A DNA stretch of 64,000 bases from Isoetes taiwanensis (taxonomy: Eukaryota > Streptophyta > Lycopodiopsida > Isoetales > Isoetaceae). The notes beneath the pieces were generated by a model, which was not told the DNA's origin, searched no databases, and saw only the letters and a program-made list of their open reading frames with translations. Positions 48,021-60,170 of this stretch are shown here, one piece after another (the stretch's first letter is position 1; each line of letters begins with the position of its first letter). A program made the position numbers and the translations under genes. Location: assembly GCA_021234155.1 (NCBI GenBank), contig JAJEKV010000030.1:1374901-1438900 (forward strand), given 5' to 3'.

Positions 48021-49344
48021 TCTCGCCAAGTCGGAAGTTCTACTTCCGCGAAGTCGGAAGAAGGCCCGCACTTCCCGGGATGTTGGCAAGCTGAAGTATT
48101 CCCAACTCGCCACTCCCTTCTGCATGTCTCCTGCAGTGGATTTGCTGTGAGTTAGAAATGGAGATTCTGTGAAGCAATTCCTATTCTTAGTTCTTCCTAG
48201 TTATGTTCTGTTAATGCTCTGCAATATCTTAGTTCCTAACACCAGTCTCTGATGATTTCTATCTCGGTTGCTTGCTACTACTCTAACCACTATTCTCACT
48301 TGTGCCTGTACAATGTATTCAATTCAACCACAAGCAAGAAAAAGATAACAAAAACAGAAAACAATACAAAGGGAAAACAGATAACAGTGAGATTAGTGAG
48401 ATCAATGAGAAAACAGAGAACAGTGGAGAACAGTACAGAGAAATGAGATTAAAAAAGGGTATGATATTACAAAAACATACCCGGAAGATTTGTTTGGATG
48501 AGGCGGAGGCTTCCGAGTTCGCCTTCCATGTGGGTATAGTCGCTGGCAAAGCGTGAATAAGGATTTCTGCCAGAAATTGTATCGTGGATCAATAAGAGCC
48601 TCTAACAAATGTAATATAAGTAAAAATGCACTAAAGGACTTACGTAAAAACTAAAAAAGCAAAGCACTAAAAGGGCCTCACTTTCTTCTCAGGCAGTAAC
48701 GCCCGCTCGAACAATGAATCTGCTAGCAGAACTTCTGGCGCCGAAGCGCCTTGATCCGGACCACCAAGCCGCCGTCATAAGATGGCCTTGAATCGCCGCT
48801 TCGATAGATCGCCTTTATCGGTAAAGCGGGCGCCTAAGGAAACAGGGGAGGATGAGTGATCAGAGAAAACAGGGGAGGAAGAATGGTCGGGGGGGAGAGG
48901 AAGAGGGTGCAGTTAATTCTGGCTGCACCCTCGAACCTCGTAAAAGTGCAATAATAAAACCATTGTCACGCAGGGCCATGCCCTCCATGACGCAGGCAAG
49001 GCAGATTGTTGACATGGCCCGCGATTCTGACCTCTGAGAGGCTGCCACGGGACATGACAAGATATGAAAGGGTAGGTTATATGTTTATATATGTTATTTT
49101 ATGTATTTAATAAGGTTTCAATGGTTGAATAGTTTCAATGGTTATATATGTTTACAATGTTTACATATGGTTTAGAATGAGTGTGGTTGTATGCTTTAAT
49201 ATGGTTATATGATTTTAGTTAATATGGTTGTATGATTTTAGTTAATATGGTTGTAATATGATTATATTTAATATGTTTGTATGGTTTTATATGGTTCATA
49301 TGGTCATATTTGTGGATGGTTTTAATGTGAGCTTTTTCATTCAG
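48021..49344 (+). other. Rest of the presumed large intron of the transposase-side gene
   Basis: A possible small exon lies at 48852-49037 (basic, Gly-rich) but has no supporting family. The segment 49080-49320 is a degenerate ATATGGTT(G)TATG repeat. It ends at a good acceptor, TTTTTCATTCAG (49344). Confidence 0.4.
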
Positions 49345-52257
49345 GGAACATGTGAGATGAGTAAAATGGAGCCAGGGAAGTCCAAAGAAGGCCATTGCCC
49401 TAGGCTCCAATGGAGGAAGATGGGTTGCCTTTTGTTGCACCCTTGCAACCAGACGGTATTTGCAGAGGGTATAATAACCTGCAGTTGATCCATTTGATAG
49501 TGTGAATGATGAGAGGTCGGGAGATGAACATCTTGGAGTTGGCATTGTGAAGCTTCTTATCGGTTGATACAATCATGTCCCGGGGAAGCTCTAGTGATTG
49601 CATTGTGTGCTCGTGGCTGCTGGAGTCCCAAGCTCAGCTTGAGATGGCCAATTAGATATATTACACACAAGAATGGTGATACTCTAGATTGCCCTATGAA
49701 CTACACACCCCAAAGGCCCACCCAAGGCCATGTGGAAGATTTGGTGGTCGATGAGCATCCTTTGATCACAAGGAAGAGACGCTTATGTCTTTCATAAAAG
49801 GCGTACCAAAGGTGCCCAAGAGGCCTAGAAGTGACAAATATTTAGAAAGGATGGAAAGTATGGCACCAACCAAAGAAAATCTGAGGCAATTAGGGGACAA
49901 GAGTGTTGCAACCTAGATTGCACAAAGGCAAGCATACAATGTGGATGACCTCGTGCAGATAAGGTCCCAATACATTGGACAGCTTCAAAAAGATAGGATT
50001 AATTTCATTTACTCCTTGTGTAGGAATTCCAGCTATGATGAAAACACAGGACGGCTACTATATCAATTGAGGGGCATGAAGGTATGTATGAGAGCATTGA
50101 GATGGATTCTTGGGGTGAGCAAGTCTTCATTTTACAGATACTGGGAGCAGGTTAGAAAAGGGCACACTTTGTTCCAACATGGTAATGCACTCACTTTGAA
50201 AACTAGAGCAAATACTCTAAAGGCCATTGCAGTCTTCGAGAGCTTTGTGAGATACATGTCTCAATCTATGCCTCACAAGTCGAAGGTGAACGAGCACGGT
50301 GTGCGAAGTGGTGCAAAGAGTGTTGCCACAACACTATATCCGTATGGAGTGCCTTAAGGAGGTCAACTCCATCCTAGAAACTACTGGAGGTAGGCCTCTT
50401 TCTCAATCACATTTCAGTAAGTTATGGAGCACTCACTTCTCGGACGTGAGTGTCCTACAACACATGCCATTCTCAAAGTGCAACACTTGCATTCAACTCA
50501 AGGATACACTTGCATCAACTGCAATAGAGAAAGAAAGAATGGCAATTAGGGAGCAATTTGCAGATCACCAAAGGGACCAAATATCATGTAGACAGTTGTA
50601 TTGGCAGGGAGAACATTTTCTCGAGATGCAAAATTTCAAATTTTTGTGTATAATTCATGATAAGATGGACCAACACAAGACTTTCTTGCCAAAGCTAGAT
50701 CCTTTACCCAAGCGTTGTCAAAACGCTTTTCGATGAAAGTAAGTCCAAGGGGTGTATTAACACATGGTCATGGAACTGGAACATATGGTCATTTTGTGCT
50801 TGATCTATGGAGAGATGATCCAAACTTCCATGTGAGCTCTATTTTCAAGTGCCCGAGAACACTAGAGAAAGGATCGATAGAAGGGAGGAGGTATTCCCCT
50901 TCAAAGACCCATTTTTGAGGCTTTGATGGATGATCAACCGCTTTGTTACCAAAGGCGGATAAAAAGCTCACATCCAAGGTGTCTAGTGAATCAAGGAGGA
51001 CTTGGGATGATTTCCCCTTACTTGAGAAATCACCGCCGAGGAGCTATGTGTTCAGTTGGACAACTGTTGGAAAAAAACAAGAATAGATGGATGTTTGGGG
51101 CAATGTCATACTTGACAAAGCAGTGGGAGTATTCAAAGTTGTGAAAGTGGGATTCATGATGGTTGGGCATACGCATGATGATATAGATGGATTCTTTGGA
51201 ACTTTCTCCACCAAGCTCAAGAGAGAAAAACGTGACCACTCTCCCCCCGAACTAATGGATGTGTTTGAGAGCTGCATTGACCCCAACCCAATGGCTTTCT
51301 TGATGGATGAGGTTGCGATTGGAAATCATTTGTAGAAGGATACTTGCTAGATGGTAAGGACCAGTGACAGGACACACAAAGCCACTTCAGTTCAAGTTTT
51401 GGGTTAGGGATGGAATACCAATCATGCAATATAAGTGGAGACCAGGTGACAAGTTGTGGATGCCTGTACAAGGTATCGAGTTGTGGCAAAGGGGTGCTGC
51501 TGGTGAAGTTCTCATTCCTAAAGGGCAACCAAAACCACTACCTCCCTTCAAGACAGTCAAAGACTCTAGCCAACTGGTGAAGGGCATCAAGGATTACATT
51601 ACACACTGGGATGATGTTCGAAATGGAAAGCACACCTCCACTCTTAAGAAAAATCAAATGGACTCCCTAATCAAGTACTGGGAGAAAGTTGTGACATGCT
51701 TGGAAACTGAACAGCCATGTGGGAGGGAGCTAAGAGACGGGTTCTTGCCAGAGTCAAGATGGGAGGGTTCTCAAGGTGCAAGCACGTCTAAGAATGCTCA
51801 CTTGGGTCCCAAAAAGGGTTCCAAGTGGTTTGTGGGAAGTAAGGCCTCAAAGCCGAAGTGGTTTGATCTTCCTGAGTGGGATCCCTTTGAGGACATCAAG
51901 GAAGGATACTTTGTGCTAGTAAGGCCTGATGATGAGGACTGTCCAATATGGTTAGGGGTGGCACTCTCTGATGTAACCACCACTATGCCTGATGGAGAGG
52001 AGTTGCGTCCTGGATTCCAAATTCAATATTGGGAGCCCATTGGGAGACACAAGAAGGGCAACTTGAAGGAGCAATACACTGACTGCTGGGAGAAGAAGTG
52101 GAAGGCAAATTATGCTGACCCTCAAAGGAGGGAATTGGTGGAGTGTGTGGTATGGTCATATCCAAGTTCTCACGTTGCAAAAGAAAAACACACACAAGAT
52201 CCCAAGAAGGGAGATGGACAAGGCCATGAGCAACCTCCATGCTATATCATTGTATGA
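49345..52257 (+). pseudogene. DDE-type transposase (DUF7869-like), frameshifted
   Basis: From the acceptor at 49344 the coding sequence runs through several frames to a stop at 52255-52257. Ordered conserved segments are visible. They include a Cys motif (FSKCNTCIQLKD, about 50473-50508), IIHDKMDQHKTFLPKL (about 50650-50697), LTHGHG..Y.HFVLDLW (about 50758-50808), LDNC/NKNRWMF-type sequence (about 51055-51100) and VGHTHDDIDGFFGTFS (about 51162-51212). Asp residues in the HDKMD, LDN and HTHDDID segments are plausible catalytic acids. The last frame (51364-52257, 297 codons) holds a region EGYFVLVRPDD..CPIWLGVAL, similar to a chromatin-reader (BAH/Tudor-like) strand pattern. Frame changes near 50300, 50720, 50920, 51090 and 51340 and early stops make this copy inactive as read. 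Confidence 0.65.
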
Positions 52258-52438
52258 GGGCACATAATATTGAGAAGTTTGAAAACTATCTCAACTAGTG
52301 GTTTGTAAAATTTATGAGGAAAACAAGTAACCCAATTCTATGTGTGTCATGTGTAATTCTATTCAAGCAATCAATTCAGAAATTTCTTTTATGGTGTATG
52401 AGTCCCATTTTCAGTCCGAGTCCCAAAATTCAAGATTT
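52258..52438. other. Right subterminal region of copy 1
   Basis: AT-rich. It contains GAGTCCCATTTT and GAGTCCCAAAAT, complements of the GGGACTC motif found next to the left TIR. These are candidate transposase-binding sites. Confidence 0.5.
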
Positions 52439-52463
52439 GTCCCACTTTAATTAAATACGACTT
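52439..52463 (-). repeat. Right terminal inverted repeat, copy 1
   Basis: Reverse complement of 40005-40029 without mismatch, followed by the target duplication TCTG. Confidence 0.92.
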
Positions 52464-54470
52464 TCTGTTTCTTATTTTACTCCATATGTGGTCTTATATT
52501 CTCAGTGGTTCTCATGGATGCCCTTATGAGGGGCTATACTCTCCCTTTTATCATAGATTCTTAGTATCTCGTGAATGCCCTTGAGGGCTTTTTAGATATT
52601 TGCATTTGTGACTTTAGCTGCTTTATCCCAATTTGCTCAGTCCTCTATTCCCGAACCCTTATTCCATCCATTTCATTATAATCTCCTATTCCTTTCTTTT
52701 TCATCTTGCATTTTGTCTTTTTCCTCTTTATTCGTTCATTTTATCCCTTGAAGTGTCATTGCTCTTTTATTGTCTTGACTCCCTCCTTTGTCCGCCTTTT
52801 GACTCATCATAGTTCTTTTTTTGCCCTAGCGGTGTCTCATCATCATGCCATTTTACTATGTTGACCCCAGTTGTTTCCTATCTGCTCACTTCGTTTTCAC
52901 TTCTTGGACCTCCTTCTTACGTGTGCCTCCATTGTGCCCTCTCGCTCATTCTTCTATTCCCCTTTGGGGGTGGTCCCAAATAGGTCGTCAAGTTGTTCAT
53001 CGAGTTGTTCTCTGAACTCTGCTTTTTTCAAAAATGTCATATAGTACCCTTTAAGTCCCTTGGATTCATAATTCCAATCTCCATCTTTCTCTCATCATAA
53101 TGGGTTCTTTGCTCTGTTCCCCTAGATTATTCTTGAGTTTCGGGGTCCCTATCATTTTGTTCTAGATTATGTTGTTTTTACATTTGAAAGTTCATTTGGA
53201 TCTGTTATGCATGTGGGTATACGTTCATGAATATTAGTCCTTGATATTCGTTGTTATTGCTCTGTTTCTTATTTTACTCCATATGTGGTCTTATGTTCTC
53301 AGTGGTTCTCATGGATGCTCTTATGGTGGCATATACTCTCCCTTTTATCATAGATTCTTAGTATCTCGTGAATGCCTTTGAGGGCTTTTTAGACATTTGC
53401 ATTTGTGGCTTTAGCTCCTTTATCCCAATTTGCTTAGTCCTCTATTCTATCAATTTCATTATAATCTCCTATTCCTCTATTTTTCATCTTGCATTTTGTC
53501 TTTTTCCTCTTTATTTGTTCATTTTATCCCTTGAACTGTCCTTGCTCTTCTATTGTCTTGACTCCCTCCTTTGTCCGCGTCTTGATTCATCATATTTCTT
53601 TTTTTGCCCTAGTGGTGTCTCATCATCATGCCATTTTCCTATGTTGACCCAGTTGTTTCCTATCTGCTCACTTCGTTTTCACTCGTTCTGCCATCTTGGA
53701 CCTCTTTCTTATGTGTGCCACCTCCATTGTGCCCTCTCACTCGTTCTTCTGTTCCCCTTTGAAGGTGGTCCCAAATAGGTCATCAAGTTGTTCATCGAGT
53801 TTTTCTCTGAACTCTGCTTTTTTTGAAAATGTCATATAGTACCCTTTAAGTCCCTTGGATCCATTATTCCAATCTCCATCATAATGGGTTCTTTCTCTCA
53901 CCATAATGGGTTCTTTGGTCCATTCCCCTAGATTATTCTTGAGTTTCGGGGTCCCTATCGTTTTGTTCTAGATTATGTTGTTTTTACATTTGAAAGTTCG
54001 CTTGGATCTGTGATGCATGTGGGTATACGTTCATGAATTTTTGTCCTTGATATTTGTTGTTATTGCTCTATTTCTTATTTTACTCCATATGTGGTCTTAT
54101 GTTCTCAGTGGTTCTCATGGATGGCCTTATGAGGGCCTATGCTCGCTCTTTATCATAGATTCTTAGTGTCTCGTTGGTGCTTTTGAGGGCATTTGGCTAT
54201 TTTCATTTTGTGTCCTTGGCCACTTTGTCTCGTTTTGCTTTGTTCCTCTATTCTCGATCTCTTTTTCCATCCATTTCATTTTGATCTCATGTTTGTCTTT
54301 TTTCACCCTATGTTTGTTCCTTTCCTCTTTTTTTCCATTTTGTCCCTTGAGAGATATCTTTGCTCTACTATTGTCTTGACTTCTCTTTTGTCTACCTCTT
54401 GACTCGACATAGTTTTTCTTGCCTTGTTGGTCCAGTCATCATGCCTTTTCTATGTTGACCCCTTACGAAT
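52464..54470 (+). repeat. R800 tandem repeat array (about 2.5 units of ~0.8 kb)
   Basis: Units start at TTTCTTATTTTACTCC: 52468, 53265 and 54071 (periods 797 and 806). The third unit diverges after about 130 bases and fades by about 54470. The sequence is pyrimidine-rich on the plus strand, has no convincing protein and contains TTTATCATAGATTC and GTGAATGCCCTTGAGGG as conserved marks. Another unit, split by two transposons, lies at 30030-30116 plus 39321-40004. Confidence 0.9.
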
Positions 54471-55455
54471 TGAAAGAGTTGTTTGGTATATGTCCATCCT
54501 GCATGATGTTCACACGACATTCCCCTTTTTGCCCTACATTTTAAATTTCAAATCGTGATTGCATCGTCGCACATTTGGGCATTGTTGTAGTAGAGCCTGT
54601 GGTAAGTTGTCTTGCTTTCTTATATGGTCTTTGTTCTTGTTTTAGGTTGCACTCGGTTTTCTTCATCCATTCCTCAATTTGGCATTGATCGCATCCTCGT
54701 TGACTCTGTGGCATCGTCTACCAGTGTTCTCAATTGCATAATTGTTTTGTCACCTTATGAAACTTTTTTGTTCTTGTGTCGGGGTCCCTATCGTCTTGTT
54801 CCTGTGGGTTATGTTGTTTCTACTTTTGAAAGCTTGTTTTGACTGGTTATGCATGTAGGGTATATTTTAGGTTTTTTGTCCTTGTTTGTCGTGATGTTTT
54901 TTCATTATAGTATTCACGGTAGTTTGCTGCTGGTATGTTGATTCTTCAATTTTGGTCCCAGGTGCTCTTTTTAGCTTGTTAACTATGTCCGATCTTCATG
55001 TCTTCACTTTTTATGCATTCCATGGTGCATAGTTTTGATCTTTCTTATTTATTATTATGGGGTTTGCATTGTCTTCATGAAAGTTCGCTTCAGTCTGTTA
55101 TGCATGAATGATATAGGTTAGGTATTGTTGCTCTTACTTCCATAGCGTCTTGCCATTAGGTATTCTCTGTAGTTTGTTGGTACGTTGGTTCTAGAGTTTT
55201 GATTTCATGTGCTTTGGTGGTGGGCATAGTTGTTGTTTGTGTTCGATTTTCGTGCCTTCTTTCCCTTATGCAGTCCAGTTGTCCCCGGGTTTCTTGGGTC
55301 CCTTCCCCTCTATTTGCATTGGCATCCTGCCTCGTCTCATGATTGTTACATTTTTTCCTGGCATCAAGTTGCGCCTTACAGTCTCTCGTGGTCTCAATCT
55401 ATGATGGGGTTTGAGCTTTGTGTCGGATGATGATATTTGTGCATAAGGACCTTTT

Positions 55456-55506
55456 CCTAGAATGCTATGGTTCTCTTCTTATATAGAAGAGAACCATCAT
55501 TCTAGG
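55456..55506. repeat. 22-bp hairpin with a 5-base loop
   Basis: 55456-55479 pairs with 55485-55506 (ATGGTTCTCTTCT arm) with one 2-base bulge. The flanking phrase TGTGCATAAGGACCTTT occurs again at about 56534 without the hairpin, so the hairpin looks like an insertion or local inverted duplication. A small-RNA precursor is possible but unsupported. Confidence 0.7.
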
Positions 55507-55771
55507 GATAGGGACGCCAGTTTTAGCGCCAGCTCTCCTTTTAGACCCAAGCTTTCTTTGGCCCTTTCCCATAAAAGCCTTGTGTCTTCCTGCATTCCTC
55601 ATCGGCATTTCCTCTAAGCTCAATTTTGTTGTTGTACAGAGTTCTCCCCCTCCCACCTCTTACTCTGCTATATGGGTTTTACTTTTCGTTCAATGTTGGC
55701 TGATGGGCTTCTGCATTTTTCCCAGCGTAGCACGTGGTGCTTCTGAAGGGCACCAAAGGGGAAGCCCCCCT

Positions 55772-56203
55772 GGGTCGAGCCTATATTTTCTTATCTCGGT
55801 ATAGCTCCGTGGCTTCCGAGGATCCTCATTGATCATCTCTTCAATTTTCAATACTGTGCTCTTATATTTCTAGTCCAACTTTATAGCTTGCTGACTCTTG
55901 GCTCGTGGATGGCTCCTAACACAGTTGACAATCACATATGATTAGGTCTTGGAGTTTGGAGCTCATTGATGTGCATGGTGCTGATTTTTATACGCCTCTG
56001 TGTCGAGCCTATAGTTTCCTATCTCGGCATAGCCCTATAGTTTCCAGGATCCTCATGGATTGTCTTTTCTATTTTGATATTGTGCTCTTGTATTTATAGT
56101 CCAACTTTGTAGCTTGCTGACTCTTGGCCCGTAGATGGCTCCTAACACAGTCTTGTAGTTTGGAGCTCTCTGAAGTTCATAAGGTTGCTTTTTATACGAG
56201 CGG
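55772..56203. repeat. ~230-bp tandem duplication
   Basis: GTCGAGCCTATA through GGCTCCTAACACAG occurs at 55772-55924 and 56001-56150. The following phrase AGTTTGGAGCTC...TTTTTATACG is also repeated (about 55952 and 56157). Confidence 0.85.
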
Positions 56204-56562
56204 CCAAGAGGAACACATGGAGCAGTATCTTAGCGGGACGGATTTGAGTCACTGCTTGGATGGGTGGCGCGACCTAACTATTGCAGTTGTTGCAATTCGG
56301 GAGCATTATAGTATAGCAACTTTCTGAATGTTTTATGTGGGGCCTGGACTCATTGTACACAATTATCTTGTATATCGGGTGGTCTAACCCGGGGTTGTAT
56401 TTGTTGTTTTACTCATATGGGGTTTATCATTTTGTTCCCCTCTTCACTCATTTTTGGGGTTCATCAGTTTGTTTCCCTATGGGTCATTGTACTCATTTTT
56501 TCATTCAGCTCAATGGAACACCACTTCAGATATTTGTGCATAAGGACCTTTCTCTAGAATGA

Positions 56563-57863
56563 GTGAGTTTAGGATGAGCTCAAATACTTGTCGACAAAAC
56601 TGTTCAACTTTATCAACTATAAATCATGTTGCGTGCAAGTTTATAAAAGCTTTGGCGAGATATTAGCCTTGGATGGGTGTCCGTCCTTCCACATGTATTT
56701 ATTGGGTCGAATATGATATGTTAAAGACAAGATTCCATTCTGTTGGTGACAAGTGGAAGTTGTTATCTAGTTTTTAGGTTGATAGGACTACTTCTAGGAA
56801 TGCTTTCTTTTGCATTTTTAGTACTATATTTTCCGAGTTTTTTATTCTAAAGCTCTGATTTGCTAGCTATTGCCTTTCACAGGTCATGTGATCAACTCTC
56901 CAGTCTTACCTTCCCCCCCAATAATGTCACTGGAATTGCTGCATTTTTTAGTGTCTCCACATTGTTTACTATGTTATGAAGCATTTTATGATTTGGTGTC
57001 TAAATATAGAGAACGCAGCTGTAACTAATAGGAGTGTCTTGGGAAGCTTCCAAAGCACATGTTGTGGTGGCTTGCATGGTCTGCTACCTTAATCTTTATG
57101 TGGAGGCCAATTGCACAAATGGTGAGTATAAACAAATTTGATAGCAAAATTAGAAGAATTAGGAGATAATAATGGCCGTTAATGAATGTGCTCTTGGTGC
57201 TAACCAGCTAAATGGAGAGAAGCCTATTGGAGCCCTATGTTTAAACTATATTAATTTATTGACTAATTTTCTAGTTGTGCTTCATCAAGGACTCCAAGAA
57301 AGTGGCACTTTGAAGATAACACCCATAGAAACTGCATGTGGGTTTTTACAATATTGTATCTTTATGCAATCTGTGCAGATTCTTGTGCTTACTATTACAA
57401 TGCTCACAGTATAACATTCTTTGAGTGTGGCATTGATTTGTGCCTAACATGATGGTATGTTGCATGGAGTGGTCAAACTCCCAATCAAATCTTTATTTTT
57501 GGACCAATTAAATTTTATCGTAAGTAAATAATGTACTACGTAATTTTCATGACGAGGGGCTCTACGTCGCACAAAAAGTTGAGGCAGCATTGCCAGTGGG
57601 AATAATGAATTATACTATTCAACACCAATACTTTCTCGTTCATCTCGAGACATTTTGATCCCTTTTCCCTCTTCATTACACCACTTCTTTTGTCTCAAGC
57701 CTGCCTTACTTCTAGTTTGTCTCTTTTACCTCATGCTAACTATTGAGTGAGTTTAAGATGCTCAAAATATACTTGTCGATAAAACTATTCAACTTTATCA
57801 ACTAAAATATCATGTTGCGTGCATGTTTATGGAAGCTTTTGCGAGATATTGGCCTTGGACATG
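56563..57863. repeat. Pair of ~115-bp direct repeats
   Basis: GAGTGAGTTTA(G/A)GATG through CATGTTGCGTGCA and GCGAGATATT occurs at 56563-56676 and 57745-57863 with scattered differences. The 1.1 kb between them carries no recognised gene. Confidence 0.8.
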
Positions 57864-58838
57864 TTCGATCATTGTCCACAGATACAAGCTAAGAAAAAAA
57901 TACTTGTCAAAAACATGGAGGGAATAAGTCGTATTTAATTAAAGTGGGACTCATTCCATTCCCATTTTTTTTCGGAACCCGGTTAATTTACATAAAAAGT
58001 AGCACCCCGACCCGAAAACTATCCTTAATTCCAATTTTTGAATAAAACTCTGAATCCGAGCTTTGCTGCAGTTTTCCCTGGTTCGCGAGTCGAGAACAAA
58101 AACAATGCAACTGAAACAAAGGAAATTCATTAAAGTTTAAAACCAAAGATCTAGTTGAAAAAGAATTTTTATTAATAAATTGAACAGATACAATGTATTT
58201 TACATCGGACGCAGAGACCATGGTGGTCTTGCTGTCACTACAGTTACATCATCTTGGTAGGTGGTCCACCTTAGGGGATTAACTTGCGGGGCTTCTTCAT
58301 GCCGTCTCCGAAGCCTTGGGGCAACCTGAAGAGTGTGGAATGCCTCACGTGGAGGTGCCTCTGGAGCTACCGGCCGACCTGTCCACCCGACTTCTCCACT
58401 CGCCTCTCGCAGCCTTTCATCGAATATGCTCCTTCCTCAACCTCCGTGGATGCTATGCAATGCTTGCAAGATGCTTTGAGCTTCCTGGACTTTCTGTTTG
58501 TTCTTCGCCTGTTCTTTATCCCCAGGGTGTAGCGAGCAACCTCTGAATTCACGAGCAACCTTGTCCCAAAGGCCGGGCAAGAGTGTAGCGTGACCGGGAT
58601 CATTGCTGAACGGTATTTCTTCCGCCTTGAGCTAGATGCATTCGCTGGAGCGGTCTCGTGATGCCCGGCGGGGATCTCGCGGTGTGTCGGATATGTGCCT
58701 AAACCACCTGGAGCAAGGAGAGTATGATTAACAATCACGGTGCTATTAGTCAAAACGAAGAAAAGAATGTTGAAATCAAATTACAACGGAGAACATTCAT
58801 TCCATACAACTGCATCCAATGACGTGGGAAGTAGTGTC

Positions 58839-59121
58839 TTTCTCGACTCGCGAAGTCGAAAAAGGCCATAAAAGTCAAAGTACAACCATTCTCATTAGAA
58901 TATGGTTGCATCCAATCACACACGGAAGCATACAAATGCTTTTGTCAACGAGACAACCAAGATGCCTTTCTCGACTCGCGAAGTCGAAAAGGCCCGTGAA
59001 ACCCAATGTACAAGCATTATCATAATAGATTGTGGCTGCATCCAAATACACAATCAAACATACAAATGGTTTCATCAACACGACAAGCATGCCTTTCTCG
59101 ACTCGTGAGTCGAGAAAGGCA
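58839..59121. repeat. Three palindromes 3' of the cargo gene, copy 2
   Basis: Near 58839-58864, 58966-58990 and 59091-59121. The first two carry an extra A (CGAAGTCGA) that breaks perfect symmetry. Each is followed by a similar ~125-bp phrase ending ATACAAATG, so palindrome and spacer form a tandem unit. Confidence 0.85.
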
Positions 59122-60095
59122 TCGAAAACTCAATATACAAGTATATTCATTACAAAATGGTCAATACATGTGTTCACGTTCGATTACAATATTCACACAA
59201 TTTGACTATCTCGAAAGCGGGGGTCACTCTTCTTGTTCACCAAAGTATTTGTCGTCCATAGCTTTCATGATCGGCTTGCTCTTTTTGGATCGGGTTCCGT
59301 GGAGGCTCGGATAGTTCGTGAGCACATCGGGCGACAAGAATGGCAAAGAGGGATTCCGCCAAGACGGAGACCCAGTCCGAAGGACAACCACCTATCCGCC
59401 TCATATTCTTCAGTCGATATGGCTTAGCAATGATTGTATTTTTTGCGTTATGATAGCACTTGTAGGCGGAGTCGCCTATGATCAGCGTGTTGTGTTTGCC
59501 ATAGTCCTGGAATTGCTCATAAACGCCGCCCGACCTTTTTTCCATTATAGGCTTCCCTTTGTGATGGCTGGATCGAGGTCCTTCACATGCTTTCGACCCT
59601 TTCGTTTCCCCAAACGAACTTGAACTTCAAAACTGAAATGCCGAGAACACCAAGAACATTGACAATATTTTTCTTTGCCATACAAGACCATATGCCCACT
59701 TCGAATCCCCGTTCCAGGCACCATTCAATAATTTCCTTAGCTCTAGGCCTCGGATACACTATTTTATGCTCCGTTTTGATTGGGATCTGCGAGGTGTTAA
59801 TCTCGGGGACGTCTTTGTCGTGGTATACTGCAGCTAATACTCCATTGACATCAAATATTACAAGCTTGGTGGGACCAGCTGGATCCCAGTTGGAGTTTGG
59901 CTCTGACCATATTTCCGGTTCATCGGGATCCAAATGCGGGATCATTATCTTCTCCGGTTCTTTCTGGCTGTTAGCAGTGTCTCGCTCTGGATTGTCTTTG
60001 GGAAGTGCATTCTCCTCCTCGTGAAGTGAACCGATGCTTTCCCGTTGACACGGAATTCCCTGAAATGATGACATCTGTCAGAAAGGAAACGAGTT

Positions 60096-60170
60096 TTCTC
60101 GACTCGCGAGTCGAGAATGAAAAGAAAAGGTATTGAAAGGAAACGTTTTCTCGACTCGCGAGTCGAGAAA
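60096..60170. repeat. Two palindromes inside a cargo-gene intron, copy 2
   Basis: 60096-60117 and 60147-60170, both with the perfect CTCGACTCGCGAGTCGAG core, lie between the donor at 60196 and the phosphatase exon. They match the pair at 42417/42470 in copy 1, where the second has a CACG centre. Confidence 0.88.

Larger units (their letters stand above)
40005..52463 (+). mobile_element. Large DNA transposon, copy 1, complete (12,459 bp) with transposase and phosphatase-like cargo gene
   Basis: The ends are perfect 25-bp inverted repeats (AAGTCGTATTTAATTAAAGT then GGGAC; 40005-40029 and 52439-52463). The direct repeat TCTG flanks both ends (40001-40004, 52464-52467). The uninterrupted R800 unit at 53255-53280 reads GCTCTGTTTCTT across the site, confirming a simple insertion with a 4-bp duplication. 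The element carries two divergent multi-exon genes (minus 41539-45766, plus from about 46104 to 52257). Subterminal GGGACTCAT motifs occur near both ends. The 4-bp duplication recalls the Sola superfamily; a 3-bp reading (CTG) would be compatible with CACTA-like elements, but the termini are not CACTA. Superfamily not settled. Confidence 0.88.
54471..57925. other. Non-coding T-rich region with local duplications
   Basis: No supported gene. Open frames here, such as the one at 57172-57414, show no family resemblance. It holds the duplications and hairpin listed separately. Confidence 0.45.

Noticed and set aside
53368-53778. 136-codon hydrophobic open frame in R800
   Set aside because: Not conserved as an open frame in the neighbouring R800 units; pyrimidine-rich composition explains it.
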